Assembly: GCF_900116615.1 (NCBI RefSeq)
Contig: NZ_FPBF01000001.1
Location: forward strand, 849,625 to 913,624
Length of the DNA stretch: 64,000 bases
From: Algoriphagus locisalis
GTDB lineage: Bacteria > Bacteroidota > Bacteroidia > Cytophagales > Cyclobacteriaceae
Reading direction: 5' to 3'
Shown here one piece after another: positions 8,543-17,247 of the stretch (within the stretch, counting starts at the first letter, position 1; each line of letters opens with the position of its first letter). The translations under genes were made by a program, and so were the position numbers. The notes below the pieces were generated by a model that worked only from the letters and a program-made list of their open reading frames with translations, made no database searches and had not been told where the DNA came from.

Positions 8543-9433
8543 TTATTTCGTAAAGCGTGGAGACACAATAGAATCCTTGCTTCCAGCTGTGTATTTGTAA
8601 AAACCTTCACCTGATTTTACGCCTTTGTAACCTGCTTGAACCATATTAACCAATAAAGGACATGGAGCATATTTTGGATTGCCAAAACCGTCATGAAGCA
8701 CTCTCAGGATAGAAAGGCACACATCCAACCCTATGAAATCTGCCAGCTGAAGAGGACCCATTGGGTGTGCCATTCCCAGTTTCATTACCGTATCAATTTC
8801 AGTTACACCTGCTACGCCTTCAAACAATGAATAAATCGCCTCGTTGATCATCGGCATCAAAATTCTATTGGCTACAAAACCTGGGTAATCGTTCACTTCC
8901 ACAGGATCTTTTGAAAGATTGCTGGACAACATCATAATCTTCGCGGTGACTTCATCTGAAGTTGCGTATCCACGAATGACTTCTACCAGTTTCATCACAG
9001 GAACAGGATTCATGAAATGCATGCCGATAACTTGCTTTGGTCTTTTTGTAGCGGCCGCGATCTTTGTGATGGAAATAGACGAGGTATTGCTCGCCAATAT
9101 TGCGCTATCAGGACTGTATTGGTCTATTTGTCTAAACAAGTCCAATTTAATTTCCATGTTTTCAGTAGCTGCTTCAACTACCAAATCGGCAGATTTCACA
9201 CCAGTTTCGAGATCTGTGAATGTTTTGATTTTACCTAAAGCTGCAATTTTATCATCTTCAGAAATCAATTCTTTCCCTACTTGTCTATCTAGGTTTTTGG
9301 TAATGGTAGCCAATGCTTTATCTAAGAATTCCTGTTTGATATCGATCAGACTTACTTCATAGCCATGCTGCGCAAATACATGAGCAATGCCATTTCCCAT
9401 TGTGCCTGAGCCAATAACTGAGATGTTTTTCAT
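8543..9433 (-). CDS. 3-hydroxybutyryl-CoA (3-hydroxyacyl-CoA) dehydrogenase
   Basis: 296 residues, typical of the single-function NAD-dependent dehydrogenase that interconverts 3-hydroxyacyl-CoA and 3-ketoacyl-CoA in beta-oxidation or butanoate metabolism. The Rossmann motif is GSGTMG at 8-13. Catalytic residues are Ser118/Ser119 (ASNTSSISI), His139 (GMHFMNPVPVM) and Asn189 (PGFVANRI). The C-terminal helical domain carries the family phrase LGMAHPMGPLQLADFIGLD. It is the first gene of a two-gene minus-strand unit with the deoxynucleoside kinase. Chain-length preference is not decidable from sequence. Confidence 0.93.
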   Translation of the reverse strand: MKNISVIGSGTMGNGIAHVFAQHGYEVSLIDIKQEFLDKALATITKNLDRQVGKELISEDDKIAALGKIKTFTDLETGVKSADLVVEAATENMEIKLDLFRQIDQYSPDSAILASNTSSISITKIAAATKRPKQVIGMHFMNPVPVMKLVEVIRGYATSDEVTAKIMMLSSNLSKDPVEVNDYPGFVANRILMPMINEAIYSLFEGVAGVTEIDTVMKLGMAHPMGPLQLADFIGLDVCLSILRVLHDGFGNPKYAPCPLLVNMVQAGYKGVKSGEGFYKYTAGSKDSIVSPRFTK

Positions 9434-9599
9434 AAAAGGGTGATTAAAAATTAAAGTTAGATTTTGGGTTTTAATTCAACGGATTTTATCTATTGAAGAG
9501 TTCAAAGCTACTTCCGACTACTAGCAAATCCAATTTTTTAACTTTGGATCTCCGACTTTGTTTGTCACAAAAGTTCAGTTTCAAACTGCGATTAATACC

Positions 9600-9607
9600 T
9601 ACCTTTG
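9600..9607 (+). promoter_or_regulatory. -7 promoter box of the S1-domain gene, close to its ATG
   Basis: TACCTTTG matches the Bacteroidota -7 consensus TAnnTTTG. It ends only 4 bases before the ATG at 9612, which suggests a very short leader or none. The upstream -33 element is not obvious. Confidence 0.5.
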
Positions 9608-9611
9608 CCAC

Positions 9612-10448
9612 ATGAAAGAACTTGGTCTAATTTCAAAATTACCCATCAATAGATTTACAGATTTCGGAGCTTACTTAGCACTAAGCTCTGGAGAAGAACT
9701 CTTACTACCTAAAGGATACCTCACTGGTGAGGAAAAAGAAGGAGACGAACTTGAAGTGTTTGTTTACACAGACAGTGAAGATCGCCCGGTAGCAGTCACT
9801 CAAAAACCTCTGGCTTTACTCGATGAGTTTGCCGTTTTGGAAGCCAAAGAAGTTACTTCTTTTGGAGCCTTTGTAGATTGGGGATTGCCAAAGGATCTTT
9901 TTGTTCCTAAGTCAGAGATGGGTAAGAATATGGAGGTTGGGCAGAAATATCTGGTTAAAATATGTGTGGATTTTAAGACTAACCGATTAATCGGAGTTAA
10001 TAAATACAGAGATTTCCTGCGTTTGGCTCCATTTGATTGGGAAGAAGGGAAAGAGCTTGACGGGGTGATTTTTGAGGAAACCGATCTTGGATTCAAAGTT
10101 TTGATAGACAATGAATACGAAGGCTTACTTTTTAAAAATGAAGTATTCCAGCCTTTAGAGCTTGGTGAAAAGAGGAAGGTTTATGTCAAGAAGAACCGGG
10201 AGGATGGGAAGTTGGATTTGCAATTACTTCCTCCAGGCCGGGTAAAATATGACGAAGGTTCTGAAAAAATACTGGCAATCTTAGAAGCTAAAGGTTTTTT
10301 GCCTTTGCACGATAAGTCTGCTCCTGAGGAGATTCAGGAGCAACTGGCAATGAGCAAGAAGCATTTCAAACAATGCATCGGCCAATTGTATAAGGCTAGA
10401 ATGATCCAAATAGAACCAGATGGGATCAGACTAAATGCATCGAATTAA
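9612..10448 (+). CDS. S1-like RNA-binding protein (CvfB/YitL family)
   Basis: 278 residues from MKELGLISKLPINRF. Three S1-type OB folds follow one another: about 1-65 (FTDFGAYLALSSGEELLLP), 70-135 (VTSFGAFVDWGLPKDLFVP, the classic S1 signature) and 140-205 (ETDLGFKVLIDNEYEGLLF). A C-terminal winged-helix-like segment covers 215-278. CvfB-type proteins bind RNA and influence virulence or stress genes in Firmicutes; the role here is unknown. A TTG at 9558 also opens the frame, but the added residues are not domain-like and the promoter box at 9600 lies inside them. It ends 23 bases into the convergent ArsC-like gene. Confidence 0.85.
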   Translation: MKELGLISKLPINRFTDFGAYLALSSGEELLLPKGYLTGEEKEGDELEVFVYTDSEDRPVAVTQKPLALLDEFAVLEAKEVTSFGAFVDWGLPKDLFVPKSEMGKNMEVGQKYLVKICVDFKTNRLIGVNKYRDFLRLAPFDWEEGKELDGVIFEETDLGFKVLIDNEYEGLLFKNEVFQPLELGEKRKVYVKKNREDGKLDLQLLPPGRVKYDEGSEKILAILEAKGFLPLHDKSAPEEIQEQLAMSKKHFKQCIGQLYKARMIQIEPDGIRLNASN

Positions 10449-10800
10449 GCTTTAAGATATCAGTTGGAGTGATGCAGAGAATTGCGCTGTTGCGAAGACT
10501 TGCAATTGGGGCTTTGATCAGGTTAGGAGATTTGATCAGGATGTTCAACCAGCTTTCCTCGTCCCAGTTTTTTCCTGCGATGAACCGTTGATAGTCAGGA
10601 TGTGCTCGGTTTAGGAGGTCCTTGGCTCTTAAGTTTAATTTGATCAAAAGACTGTTCCACTGCGTGGCAGTAAGCCTTTCTTTGGTCAGGTCAATTGAGT
10701 TGACAAAATTGGAAATTGACTTTGCGTAAGCCAGTGTTTGCTTATCTACAGGTTGAGCTGGAGAATGGTAGAAGTAGAGTTCTGAAGGGTGCATTTTCAT
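10426..10800 (-). CDS. ArsC/Spx-like thioredoxin-fold protein lacking the active cysteine
   Basis: 124 residues with the outline of the arsenate reductase/Spx family: an N-terminal strand-turn-helix (ELYFYHSPAQPVDKQTLAYAKS), a central LRAKDLLNRAHPDY, and the C-terminal ESWLNILIKSPNLIKAPIASLRNSAIL, which mirrors the family's 'nP.LI.rPIv' segment. In reductases the N-terminal loop carries the catalytic Cys (C-x-x-S or C-x-x-C); here it reads SPAQPVDK, with no Cys. The protein is therefore unlikely to reduce arsenate and may be a regulator or relic. Its 3' end overlaps the convergent S1-domain gene by 23 bases. Assignment rests on pattern recognition only. Confidence 0.7.
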   Translation of the reverse strand: MKMHPSELYFYHSPAQPVDKQTLAYAKSISNFVNSIDLTKERLTATQWNSLLIKLNLRAKDLLNRAHPDYQRFIAGKNWDEESWLNILIKSPNLIKAPIASLRNSAILCITPTDILKLNSMHLV

Positions 10801-10903
10801 AATTACTCGGGTTTATGTTTACCTTAAGTTACTGAATATCTATAGTTTATAAAAGAATTAATTTTACAAATATTGATTTTTCATCATTTAACTTTTATTA
10901 AAC

Positions 10904-11398
10904 TTGAAAATCGATCTTAAAAATTTCAATAAAGAGAGTAAATCAGAATATTCTTCTAATCAAAAATTGAAGGCTAGACTTCGAAAAGTAAAGCCTAAAG
11001 TATTGGATGAAAAATTTGAGGAATTGCATAATGAGGCGTTCAAAGAAATTGATTGCTTAGAATGTGCAAATTGTTGCAAAACGACAAGTCCAATTTTTTT
11101 GAATACGGATATTGATCGCTTGGCGAAAGTATTTAGAATGAAAAGCAGCGCTTTCATTGACGAATATTTACATCGTGATGATGAAGGAGATTATGTGTTG
11201 AATTCTTCACCCTGTACTTTTCTCGGAACAGATAATAAATGTCTAGTCTATGAAGATCGACCGAAAGCATGCCGAGAGTATCCTCATACCGATCGTAAAA
11301 AAATGCATGGTATTTTGGAGCTTTCACTTAAAAATACACTCGTTTGTCCGGCAGTTTTCAAAATTTTCCAGCAGATTGGGAAGGATTATAGGAAGTAA
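10904..11398 (+). CDS. YkgJ-family cysteine-cluster protein
   Basis: 164 residues, cytosolic. The CxxCxxCC cluster is at Cys51, Cys54, Cys57 and Cys58 (CLECANCCKT). Further cysteines at 104 (SSPCTFLG), 113 (NKCLVYEDRP) and 123 (KACREYPH) complete the pattern of the zinc- or iron-chelating YkgJ (UPF0153) family. Biochemical role in the family is not settled; metal or Fe-S binding is expected. The start used is TTG at 10904, because no ATG precedes the cluster at a sensible distance and the N-terminal 30 residues are basic and polar. It is probably transcribed with, or just ahead of, the ROK kinase 46 bases downstream. Confidence 0.85.
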   Translation: MKIDLKNFNKESKSEYSSNQKLKARLRKVKPKVLDEKFEELHNEAFKEIDCLECANCCKTTSPIFLNTDIDRLAKVFRMKSSAFIDEYLHRDDEGDYVLNSSPCTFLGTDNKCLVYEDRPKACREYPHTDRKKMHGILELSLKNTLVCPAVFKIFQQIGKDYRK

Positions 11399-11444
11399 TA
11401 CTTTTCTTTTGCTTTTTTGAAACCGTAAACCTATTAATAATACT

Positions 11445-12377
11445 ATGCAAAATCAGGAAGCGCATTTCCTTGGAGTGGACGTGGGGGGAACTCATTTGAA
11501 AATTGGCCTTGTTGACCGAGAAGGCAATATTTTAGACTTTGTAAAGGAAGACACCACTTCTTATCGTGACCATCCTGAAGGTTTTGGACCTGCATTTATT
11601 GCTGGTTTGGAGAAATATCTAAGCAAATATCCACAGGTGAAAGAGGTGGGAATTGGCCTACCCGGAATGATATCCAAAGATAGAACCACGCCTTTGGAGA
11701 TTCCCGCAATCCCGAGTTTGAACGGGTTCAATTTGAAAGGTAGCCTGGAAGAGAAATATCCGAAATATGATTTTTTTCTAGAAAATGATGCGGCTGCAGC
11801 TGCCATCGGTGAATTCTATTTTGGAAAGGAAGATCCGGCTCAGAACTTCCTCTTCATTACTATGGGGACTGGCATTGGTAGTGCATTAGTTTTGGATGGA
11901 CAGGTATTTAAAGGATCCAGAGGCAATGCCATGGAGATGGGACATATGCTTTCTAAGGGAGCAGCAAGACTTGAAACACTCGTCGGAAGACAAGGAATAT
12001 TGAATATCATGGGCAGACTTATCGATGCATACCCAGAAAAAGCTGGAGTATTGGTAGGAGCGGAGCTAGGAACACACTTGCTAGTGGATACTGCCAAAGC
12101 AGGTAATCCGGTGTCTTTGATGGTTTTTGAAGAAGTAGCCAGAATCCTTGGAGAAGCGATCGTATCAGCGATCAGAATTCTAGATGTGACTGATGTTTAC
12201 TTTGGAGGTGGAATTTCAGCTGGATTGGAATTTATGATGCCTACACTTGACCGTACGATCAAACAGTATTTAACCCAATATTATGGTAAGGATTTGGTTT
12301 TGAAAAAAGCTACCCTTGAAAACAACGCTGGCACGCTAGGCGCTGCAGCCCTTTGTTTTATGGGTTCAGGGTTGTAA
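11445..12377 (+). CDS. ROK-family sugar kinase without the zinc-cysteine motif
   Basis: 310 residues of the ROK (repressor, ORF, kinase) fold. The phosphate-1 motif is D12-V-G-G-T at residues 12-16, the catalytic Asp is D115 in LENDAAAAA, and the adenosine/phosphate-2 loop MGTGIGSALV is at 140-149. There is no DNA-binding domain, so it is a kinase, probably of glucose or an amino sugar. The family's zinc site (C-x-C-G-x-x-G-C after the conserved His) is replaced by SKGAARLETLVGRQGI after His167, with no cysteine. That is also a feature of polyphosphate-glucokinase-like relatives. Its last 20 bases overlap the convergent lipoprotein gene. Confidence 0.88.
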   Translation: MQNQEAHFLGVDVGGTHLKIGLVDREGNILDFVKEDTTSYRDHPEGFGPAFIAGLEKYLSKYPQVKEVGIGLPGMISKDRTTPLEIPAIPSLNGFNLKGSLEEKYPKYDFFLENDAAAAAIGEFYFGKEDPAQNFLFITMGTGIGSALVLDGQVFKGSRGNAMEMGHMLSKGAARLETLVGRQGILNIMGRLIDAYPEKAGVLVGAELGTHLLVDTAKAGNPVSLMVFEEVARILGEAIVSAIRILDVTDVYFGGGISAGLEFMMPTLDRTIKQYLTQYYGKDLVLKKATLENNAGTLGAAALCFMGSGL

Positions 12378-12744
12378 TCGTTACTTCAGATACTTTACTA
12401 ATAGCATTTAAGCGAAAAAGAACTCTTAGGGGTTCTTTTTCTATTTCTACGCCTTCGCAAGCATTACTTGGCTCAAGGAAGTAAAAGAAAAAAGTTTGGC
12501 TTTTGTCCACCAATTCCACTCGGTCAGGACGACCAAACGTTTTAATCAATGCCTGATTATCAACGCCTAGAAAAGTGTTCTTTAGACGCTCCAGTTCTTC
12601 CAAATCATGTATTCTTAACCCTTTGCATCCATAATGGTCAGCTTTCCAGTTTTCCATATTCATACTTCCGGTATCTCTTTTTGAACTGCAGGAAAAAGCA
12701 ATGGATAGAGCTACGGTAAGAAAAAGCAAAAGAGATTTATTCAT
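12358..12744 (-). CDS. small lipoprotein, function unknown
   Basis: 128 residues with a lipoprotein signal MNKSLLLFLTVALSIAFSC and then SSKRD. The mature part contains GVDNQALIKTFGRPDRVEL, similar in outline to the repeat of SmpA/BamE-type outer-membrane proteins ('...llGkPd...'), followed by beta-rich sequence. Two cysteines (YGC near 40, NACEG near 94) could form a disulfide. It lies three bases downstream of the membrane hydroxylase gene on the same strand and overlaps the ROK gene tail-to-tail. The BamE-like reading is weak. Confidence 0.7.
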   Translation of the reverse strand: MNKSLLLFLTVALSIAFSCSSKRDTGSMNMENWKADHYGCKGLRIHDLEELERLKNTFLGVDNQALIKTFGRPDRVELVDKSQTFFFYFLEPSNACEGVEIEKEPLRVLFRLNAISKVSEVTITTLNP

Positions 12745-12747
12745 GAT

Positions 12748-13980
12748 TTATAGGGAAATAGAAGGTATTTGAGAGTTTAACTGCTGATTTTTCCAAAGCC
12801 AAAAGAAAGAGGCAATAGTAAACGCGCTTAAAACTCCTATTAGAATCGGCAAAGGTAGGAGAGATTGGATTAGGAAAAAGACAACTCCTGCAAATGCTAA
12901 AATTCTTAGTAACTCCTGAGGCAGATACCATTTTCTTTTTTCAAAGACACCAGAAAAGCTTACCGTAGTCCAAATGATTAGGATACTGACAAGCACTTTT
13001 GGAATCCAGGTGAATGATTCAACCTTGAACAAAAAGAATCCCGTCAGGAGCAATACGAAGATGTATTGGGTAAAAACATACCAGTTTAAGGAAGCTGGAA
13101 CTACTGTGTCGAACTTTTGGTAATCAGATTCGACTTCCTTTGGAGCTCGGTATCCACCCAGGTAGTCTGGCAACCATCCTGGTTTATTGAAAAGGTACTT
13201 CAATCGGTCGGACCAGTTAGGGATCATTTTGAGTTCTTCTTTCATACTGGAATAGTGAGCCAGATTCACCCAAACAGGGTTCCAGCTTCTTACAGGAGTA
13301 GTGATGCCGTAAGTAGGTTTTTCCTCCTCTTCCTGAAAAGTGCCAAACCATTTATCGAAAATGATGAAGGTCCCTGCATGATTTTTATCGATGTATTTGG
13401 GATTTCTACCATGATGAACGCGATGATGCGATGGGGTATTCATGAATTTCTCCAAAAATCCCATTCTATCTATTGCCTCAGTATGAATCCAGAACTGATA
13501 GAGAAGATTGATTCCTGAAGCCAAAACCAACATTACTGGATCAAACCCCAGAAGCGCGAGTGGAAAATAGAAAAAGAATGTCCAAATAGTCTGAGTGCTA
13601 CTTTGACGAAGCGCGACGGAGAGATTGTATTCCTCGCTGGAATGATGCACTACGTGTCCTCCCCAGAATAAATTGATCTCGTGACTCATTCTGTGTGCCC
13701 AATAGTAACAAAAGTCGTAAAGGAAGAAAAGCAGGAAAAATGTCCAAACGTTATTAGGGATTTGAAAGAAGGCTAGGTGCTGGTAGATTAACGTGTAAAT
13801 CCCGATAGAAAGGATTTTGATAAATACTCCAGTGACTTGGGAGATCACCCCACAATTGATGTTGGTGATGGCATCATTGAGTCTATATCCGGGATGTTTT
13901 TGAAATCTGAGCGCAATCATTTCTATTGCCATCAAGATGAAATACATCGGGATTGCGATCACTACTGGACTGAGGTTCAT
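12748..13980 (-). CDS. sterol desaturase / fatty acid hydroxylase family membrane oxygenase
   Basis: 410 residues from MNLSPVVIAIPMYFILM; an ATG at 14034 would add 18 residues and is less likely. The di-iron histidine clusters are readable: HRMSH at 96-100, HVVHH at 109-113 and HHRVHH at 185-190, with an added conserved-type His at 166. Membrane helices precede and separate them, and about four more follow at residues 300-400, a layout seen in alkylglycerol monooxygenase-like relatives. Such enzymes hydroxylate or desaturate lipids at the membrane. The substrate is unknown; hydroxylated fatty acids of Bacteroidota aminolipids or sulfonolipids are possible. It heads a two-gene unit with the small lipoprotein. 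Confidence 0.88.
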   Translation of the reverse strand: MNLSPVVIAIPMYFILMAIEMIALRFQKHPGYRLNDAITNINCGVISQVTGVFIKILSIGIYTLIYQHLAFFQIPNNVWTFFLLFFLYDFCYYWAHRMSHEINLFWGGHVVHHSSEEYNLSVALRQSSTQTIWTFFFYFPLALLGFDPVMLVLASGINLLYQFWIHTEAIDRMGFLEKFMNTPSHHRVHHGRNPKYIDKNHAGTFIIFDKWFGTFQEEEEKPTYGITTPVRSWNPVWVNLAHYSSMKEELKMIPNWSDRLKYLFNKPGWLPDYLGGYRAPKEVESDYQKFDTVVPASLNWYVFTQYIFVLLLTGFFLFKVESFTWIPKVLVSILIIWTTVSFSGVFEKRKWYLPQELLRILAFAGVVFFLIQSLLPLPILIGVLSAFTIASFFWLWKNQQLNSQIPSISL

Positions 13981-14095
13981 TATTTTGGGTGTTTTTCTGA
14001 AGCTACTTGTCAAAGATAATGATAAAAGGAACATTGAGAAGTCGGATTCTGTTTGTTCAAATCCTTTATATTAGCACATTCAATTCCCCTCAATT

Positions 14096-14590
14096 ATGTA
14101 TTACCGATTCGGAAAAGCCTTTTATTTCCTTACTGTTGCCCTCTTCATTTTCTTCCTGCTTTATTTCTATTCAGCGTTGCCTGAGAACATCAGTTACAAT
14201 TATGATGAAAATGGATTATCGCCTGAAAGGCTCAGTAAGAGTACATTTTTCTATGGAATGATAGCCATATTTATTATAATGAATGTGATTGTTCTATTGC
14301 CCCCAAAATTACTTGAAACCAAAAATCACAAAGGATTGATCCGCATTTTCCCAATTGGTGATAAATTCCGGGATTATTATTTGGCTTGGTTTTATTCCTT
14401 CGGTGGAATTCTAAACATGAGTTTAGGAATGCTGGTGTTTTACACGCATGCTATAAATAACCAGGAAGTAATTGCAGCAAGTCAGTTCAATTTCTTTTTC
14501 TACCTCATACCCGGGCTTTTCGTGGTTTGGGTGCTAGGTTTATTTGGAATACTAGTGGGGAAATTCAATCAGGTAAAAAACTATTCTTGA
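14096..14590 (+). CDS. membrane protein, DUF1648-like
   Basis: 164 residues with four predicted membrane helices, at about 10-27, 53-70, 95-115 and 130-152. After the first helix comes SALPENISYNYDENGLSPE, which matches the 'lP..i..h.n..G.p' phrase of the DUF1648 domain found near SdpI-type immunity proteins. Function is unknown. It sits 24 bases ahead of parE in the same direction, and no terminator lies between, so it may be read into parE. Confidence 0.75.
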   Translation: MYYRFGKAFYFLTVALFIFFLLYFYSALPENISYNYDENGLSPERLSKSTFFYGMIAIFIIMNVIVLLPPKLLETKNHKGLIRIFPIGDKFRDYYLAWFYSFGGILNMSLGMLVFYTHAINNQEVIAASQFNFFFYLIPGLFVVWVLGLFGILVGKFNQVKNYS

Positions 14591-14613
14591 GCAGAATAAG
14601 CTTTAATTAAACT

Positions 14614-16515
14614 ATGGCTGGAGAAGTAAAATATACAGAAGACAGTATAAAATCCCTGGATTGGAGGGAGCATATCCGACTAAGACCGGGTATGTATATC
14701 GGTAAATTAGGAGACGGAAGTGCCCAGGATGATGGGATCTATGTATTGGTAAAAGAAGTATTGGATAATTCCATCGATGAACACATGATGGGATATGGAA
14801 GAACGATAGACGTCAAAATCTCTGAACACAAAGTGGAAGTCCGGGATTATGGTCGTGGGATTCCACTGGGAAAAGTGATTGATTGTGTGTCCAAAATAAA
14901 TACTGGGGGTAAATACGATTCAGGAGCTTTTCAAAAGTCAGTAGGTCTAAATGGAGTCGGTACCAAAGCAGTTAACGCACTTTCTGATTTTTTCAAAGTT
15001 CAGGCTTATCGTGATGGTGAAACCAAAGTTGCTGAGTTTGAAAAGGGGATTTTGGTAAATGATCCACCAGTAAATAAATCCTCAGACCGCAATGGAACTA
15101 AGGTGGTTTTTTCACCAGACGCAAGCATTTTCAAAAACTATCATTTCATTCCCGAGTACTTAGAAAATCAAATCTGGAATTACGCTTACCTGAATGCTGG
15201 TCTCACGATCAATTATAATGGTAAGAAGTACTTTTCTGACAGAGGTCTATTCGACCTTCTTTCCAATAAAATAGACGAAGAAAGCCAGCGATACCCGATC
15301 ATTCACCTAAAGGGAAATGATATAGAAATGGCACTTACTCACTCCAATCAATATGGGGAAGAGTATTATTCTTTTGTCAACGGGCAGTACACAACGCAGG
15401 GAGGAACGCATCTGGCGGCTTTCCGTGAGGCTGTAGTAAAGACAGTTAGGGAATTCTTCAAAAAGGATTACGATGCTTCAGACATTCGTCAAAGTGTTGT
15501 TGCTGCTATTTCCATTCGTGTTCAAGAACCAGTTTTCGAATCTCAGACGAAAACAAAACTAGGTTCCCAATCTGTAGGACCAGATGGGCCTACTGTCCGT
15601 ACGTTTATCAACGATTTCTTAAAAACTGAACTCGATAATTATTTGCATAAAAACCCTGCGGTTGCAGATGCGCTGCTGAAGAGAATTCTTCAATCTGAAC
15701 GTGAGCGCAAGGAGATTTCCGGAATTAAGAAACTGGCAAATGAGCGAGCCAAAAAAGCCAATCTTCATAATAAAAAGCTGAGAGATTGTCGTGTACACTA
15801 CGATGATCCAAAAGCTAATGATGATGTGAAAGCGAATACCATGCTTTTCCTTACAGAGGGTGACTCTGCCTCCGGATCTATTACTAAATCACGTGATGTA
15901 CAGACTCAGGCGGTTTTCTCGCTACGAGGAAAGCCTCTGAACTGCTTTGGTATGACTAAGAAAGTGGTCTATGAGAATGAAGAGTTCAACCTGCTTCAAC
16001 ATGCGCTAAACATTGAAGATGGAATAGAAAACCTTCGCTATAGAAAGATTGTAATTGCAACCGATGCGGATGTCGATGGCATGCACATACGCTTGTTGAT
16101 CATGACCTACTTCTTACAGTTTTTTCCTGATTTGGTTAAAAATGGACATTTATTCATTTTGGAAACGCCTCTTTTCAGAGTAAGAAACAAGAAGGAAACG
16201 ATCTACTGCTACACAGATGAGGAGCGTCAGCGGGCAATTCATAAACTTGGAAACAAGCCTGAAATCACTCGATTTAAAGGTTTGGGAGAGATCTCTCCAG
16301 AGGAATTTGGTGGGTTTATCGGAGAGGATATTCGCTTGGAACCAATTATTCTGAACAAGGAAACTAAGATAGTTGATTTGCTGACTTTCTATATGGGTAA
16401 AAACACGCCTAATAGACAGAACTTTATAATCAAAAACTTGAAGATAGAGAAGGATTTGGCACTGGAGGATCCAAAGAAAGAGGGAGAGACAGAAGAAGAT
16501 AATGAAGCCGCTTAG
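14614..16515 (+). CDS. parE: DNA topoisomerase IV subunit B
   Basis: 633 residues, typical for ParE/GyrB. The GHKL ATPase site is [16 protein letters not shown] (about 44-59) with DYGRGIP and [19 protein letters not shown] as ATP-lid motifs. The transducer domain follows to about 390. The TOPRIM domain has Glu415 ([12 protein letters not shown]) and the Asp triad D484/D486/D488 (DADVDG). With ParC it decatenates daughter chromosomes using ATP. I call it ParE rather than GyrB because a ParC-type subunit A is encoded 1 kb downstream and the [15 protein letters not shown] phrase is usual for the topo IV type; the gyrase alternative cannot be fully excluded. The C-terminal 20 residues are acidic. 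Confidence 0.9.
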   Translation: MAGEVKYTEDSIKSLDWREHIRLRPGMYIGKLGDGSAQDDGIYVLVKEVLDNSIDEHMMGYGRTIDVKISEHKVEVRDYGRGIPLGKVIDCVSKINTGGKYDSGAFQKSVGLNGVGTKAVNALSDFFKVQAYRDGETKVAEFEKGILVNDPPVNKSSDRNGTKVVFSPDASIFKNYHFIPEYLENQIWNYAYLNAGLTINYNGKKYFSDRGLFDLLSNKIDEESQRYPIIHLKGNDIEMALTHSNQYGEEYYSFVNGQYTTQGGTHLAAFREAVVKTVREFFKKDYDASDIRQSVVAAISIRVQEPVFESQTKTKLGSQSVGPDGPTVRTFINDFLKTELDNYLHKNPAVADALLKRILQSERERKEISGIKKLANERAKKANLHNKKLRDCRVHYDDPKANDDVKANTMLFLTEGDSASGSITKSRDVQTQAVFSLRGKPLNCFGMTKKVVYENEEFNLLQHALNIEDGIENLRYRKIVIATDADVDGMHIRLLIMTYFLQFFPDLVKNGHLFILETPLFRVRNKKETIYCYTDEERQRAIHKLGNKPEITRFKGLGEISPEEFGGFIGEDIRLEPIILNKETKIVDLLTFYMGKNTPNRQNFIIKNLKIEKDLALEDPKKEGETEEDNEAA

Positions 16516-16530
16516 TTTTTGCATTAAAAA

Positions 16531-16605
16531 TACAATAATTGCTAAAATTGCACAAAAAGTACAATAATACTAGAAATTAACTTATATTTACAATGCACAA
16601 AATGT
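16531..16605 (+). promoter_or_regulatory. repeat-rich promoter region upstream of the satD-like gene
   Basis: The gap between parE and the satD-like gene holds reiterated short motifs. TACAATAAT occurs at 16531-16539 and 16560-16568, and TGCACAAAA at 16549-16557 and 16594-16602, with a further TACAATG just before the last copy. TATATTTA at 16583-16590 fits the -7 box form TAnnTTTR. Several copies flank or overlap the box, as expected for operator sites of a self-regulating gene. Confidence 0.5.
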
Positions 16606-16617
16606 AGATATAAAGCT

Positions 16618-17247
16618 ATGAGTGAATGGATCATAATGGGGGATGTGGTCAAAAGCAGCGATGCAGACCAAGTAACCTTGCAGAGAAATTTTACGCAGCT
16701 AATAAAAATGGTTAACGAATCATTTAAAGCTGAATTAGCCTCTCCGCTTACAATTACGCTTGGAGATGAATTTCAGGGTATTGTGAAATCAAAAGAAGCA
16801 ATTGCTACGATTGTCTTTGCTTTGGAAGAATATAGATGGCAGCTGGAGATACCTATTTTGATTCGGTATAGTGTGACTTTGGGAGAAATAGCTACAGAAA
16901 TAAACCCTGTGATCGCTTACGGTATGTTGGGATCGGGATTATCTGAGGCAAGAGAGGCTTTGATTGAGATGAAGTCAGAAGAAGACAGGCTGGTGCTTAA
17001 TGGAGATTTCCCCAAAAAACTTCAGATGGCTTTATCACTCAATCTTCTATTGGAGCTGCAGGAGCAGTGGAAATGGAAAGACAGAGAAATCATAAAAGGT
17101 TATTTTGAATTTAAAGACTACAAAAAGGTAGCTAAGGACTTAGACAAAGATGTCTCGTTGATGTGGAGAAGATTCAAGTCATTGGATTTCACCTCCTACC
17201 AAAAAAGAAGGAAACTTGTCAATCTGATATATGGAGATAGGGATTAG
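16618..17247 (+). CDS. SatD-family protein
   Basis: 209 residues. The N-terminal MGDVVKSS and the LTITLGDEFQG segment (about residues 40-50) are the hallmarks of the SatD family; the C-terminal part (YKKVAKDLDKDVSLMWRRFKSLDF, about 160-195) looks like a helix-turn-helix. SatD was named from a streptococcal acid-tolerance locus and its biochemistry is poorly known. Here it is inserted between parE and parC and is the first gene of a tightly packed unit: its end overlaps the next gene by 17 bases. The upstream region carries reiterated motifs, consistent with autoregulation. A nucleic-acid-binding role is an inference. Confidence 0.8.
   Translation: MSEWIIMGDVVKSSDADQVTLQRNFTQLIKMVNESFKAELASPLTITLGDEFQGIVKSKEAIATIVFALEEYRWQLEIPILIRYSVTLGEIATEINPVIAYGMLGSGLSEAREALIEMKSEEDRLVLNGDFPKKLQMALSLNLLLELQEQWKWKDREIIKGYFEFKDYKKVAKDLDKDVSLMWRRFKSLDFTSYQKRRKLVNLIYGDRD

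Noticed and set aside
12737-12931. Second minus-strand frame overlapping the hydroxylase gene end
   Set aside because: It is out of frame with the hydroxylase, low in complexity and explained by the real gene.
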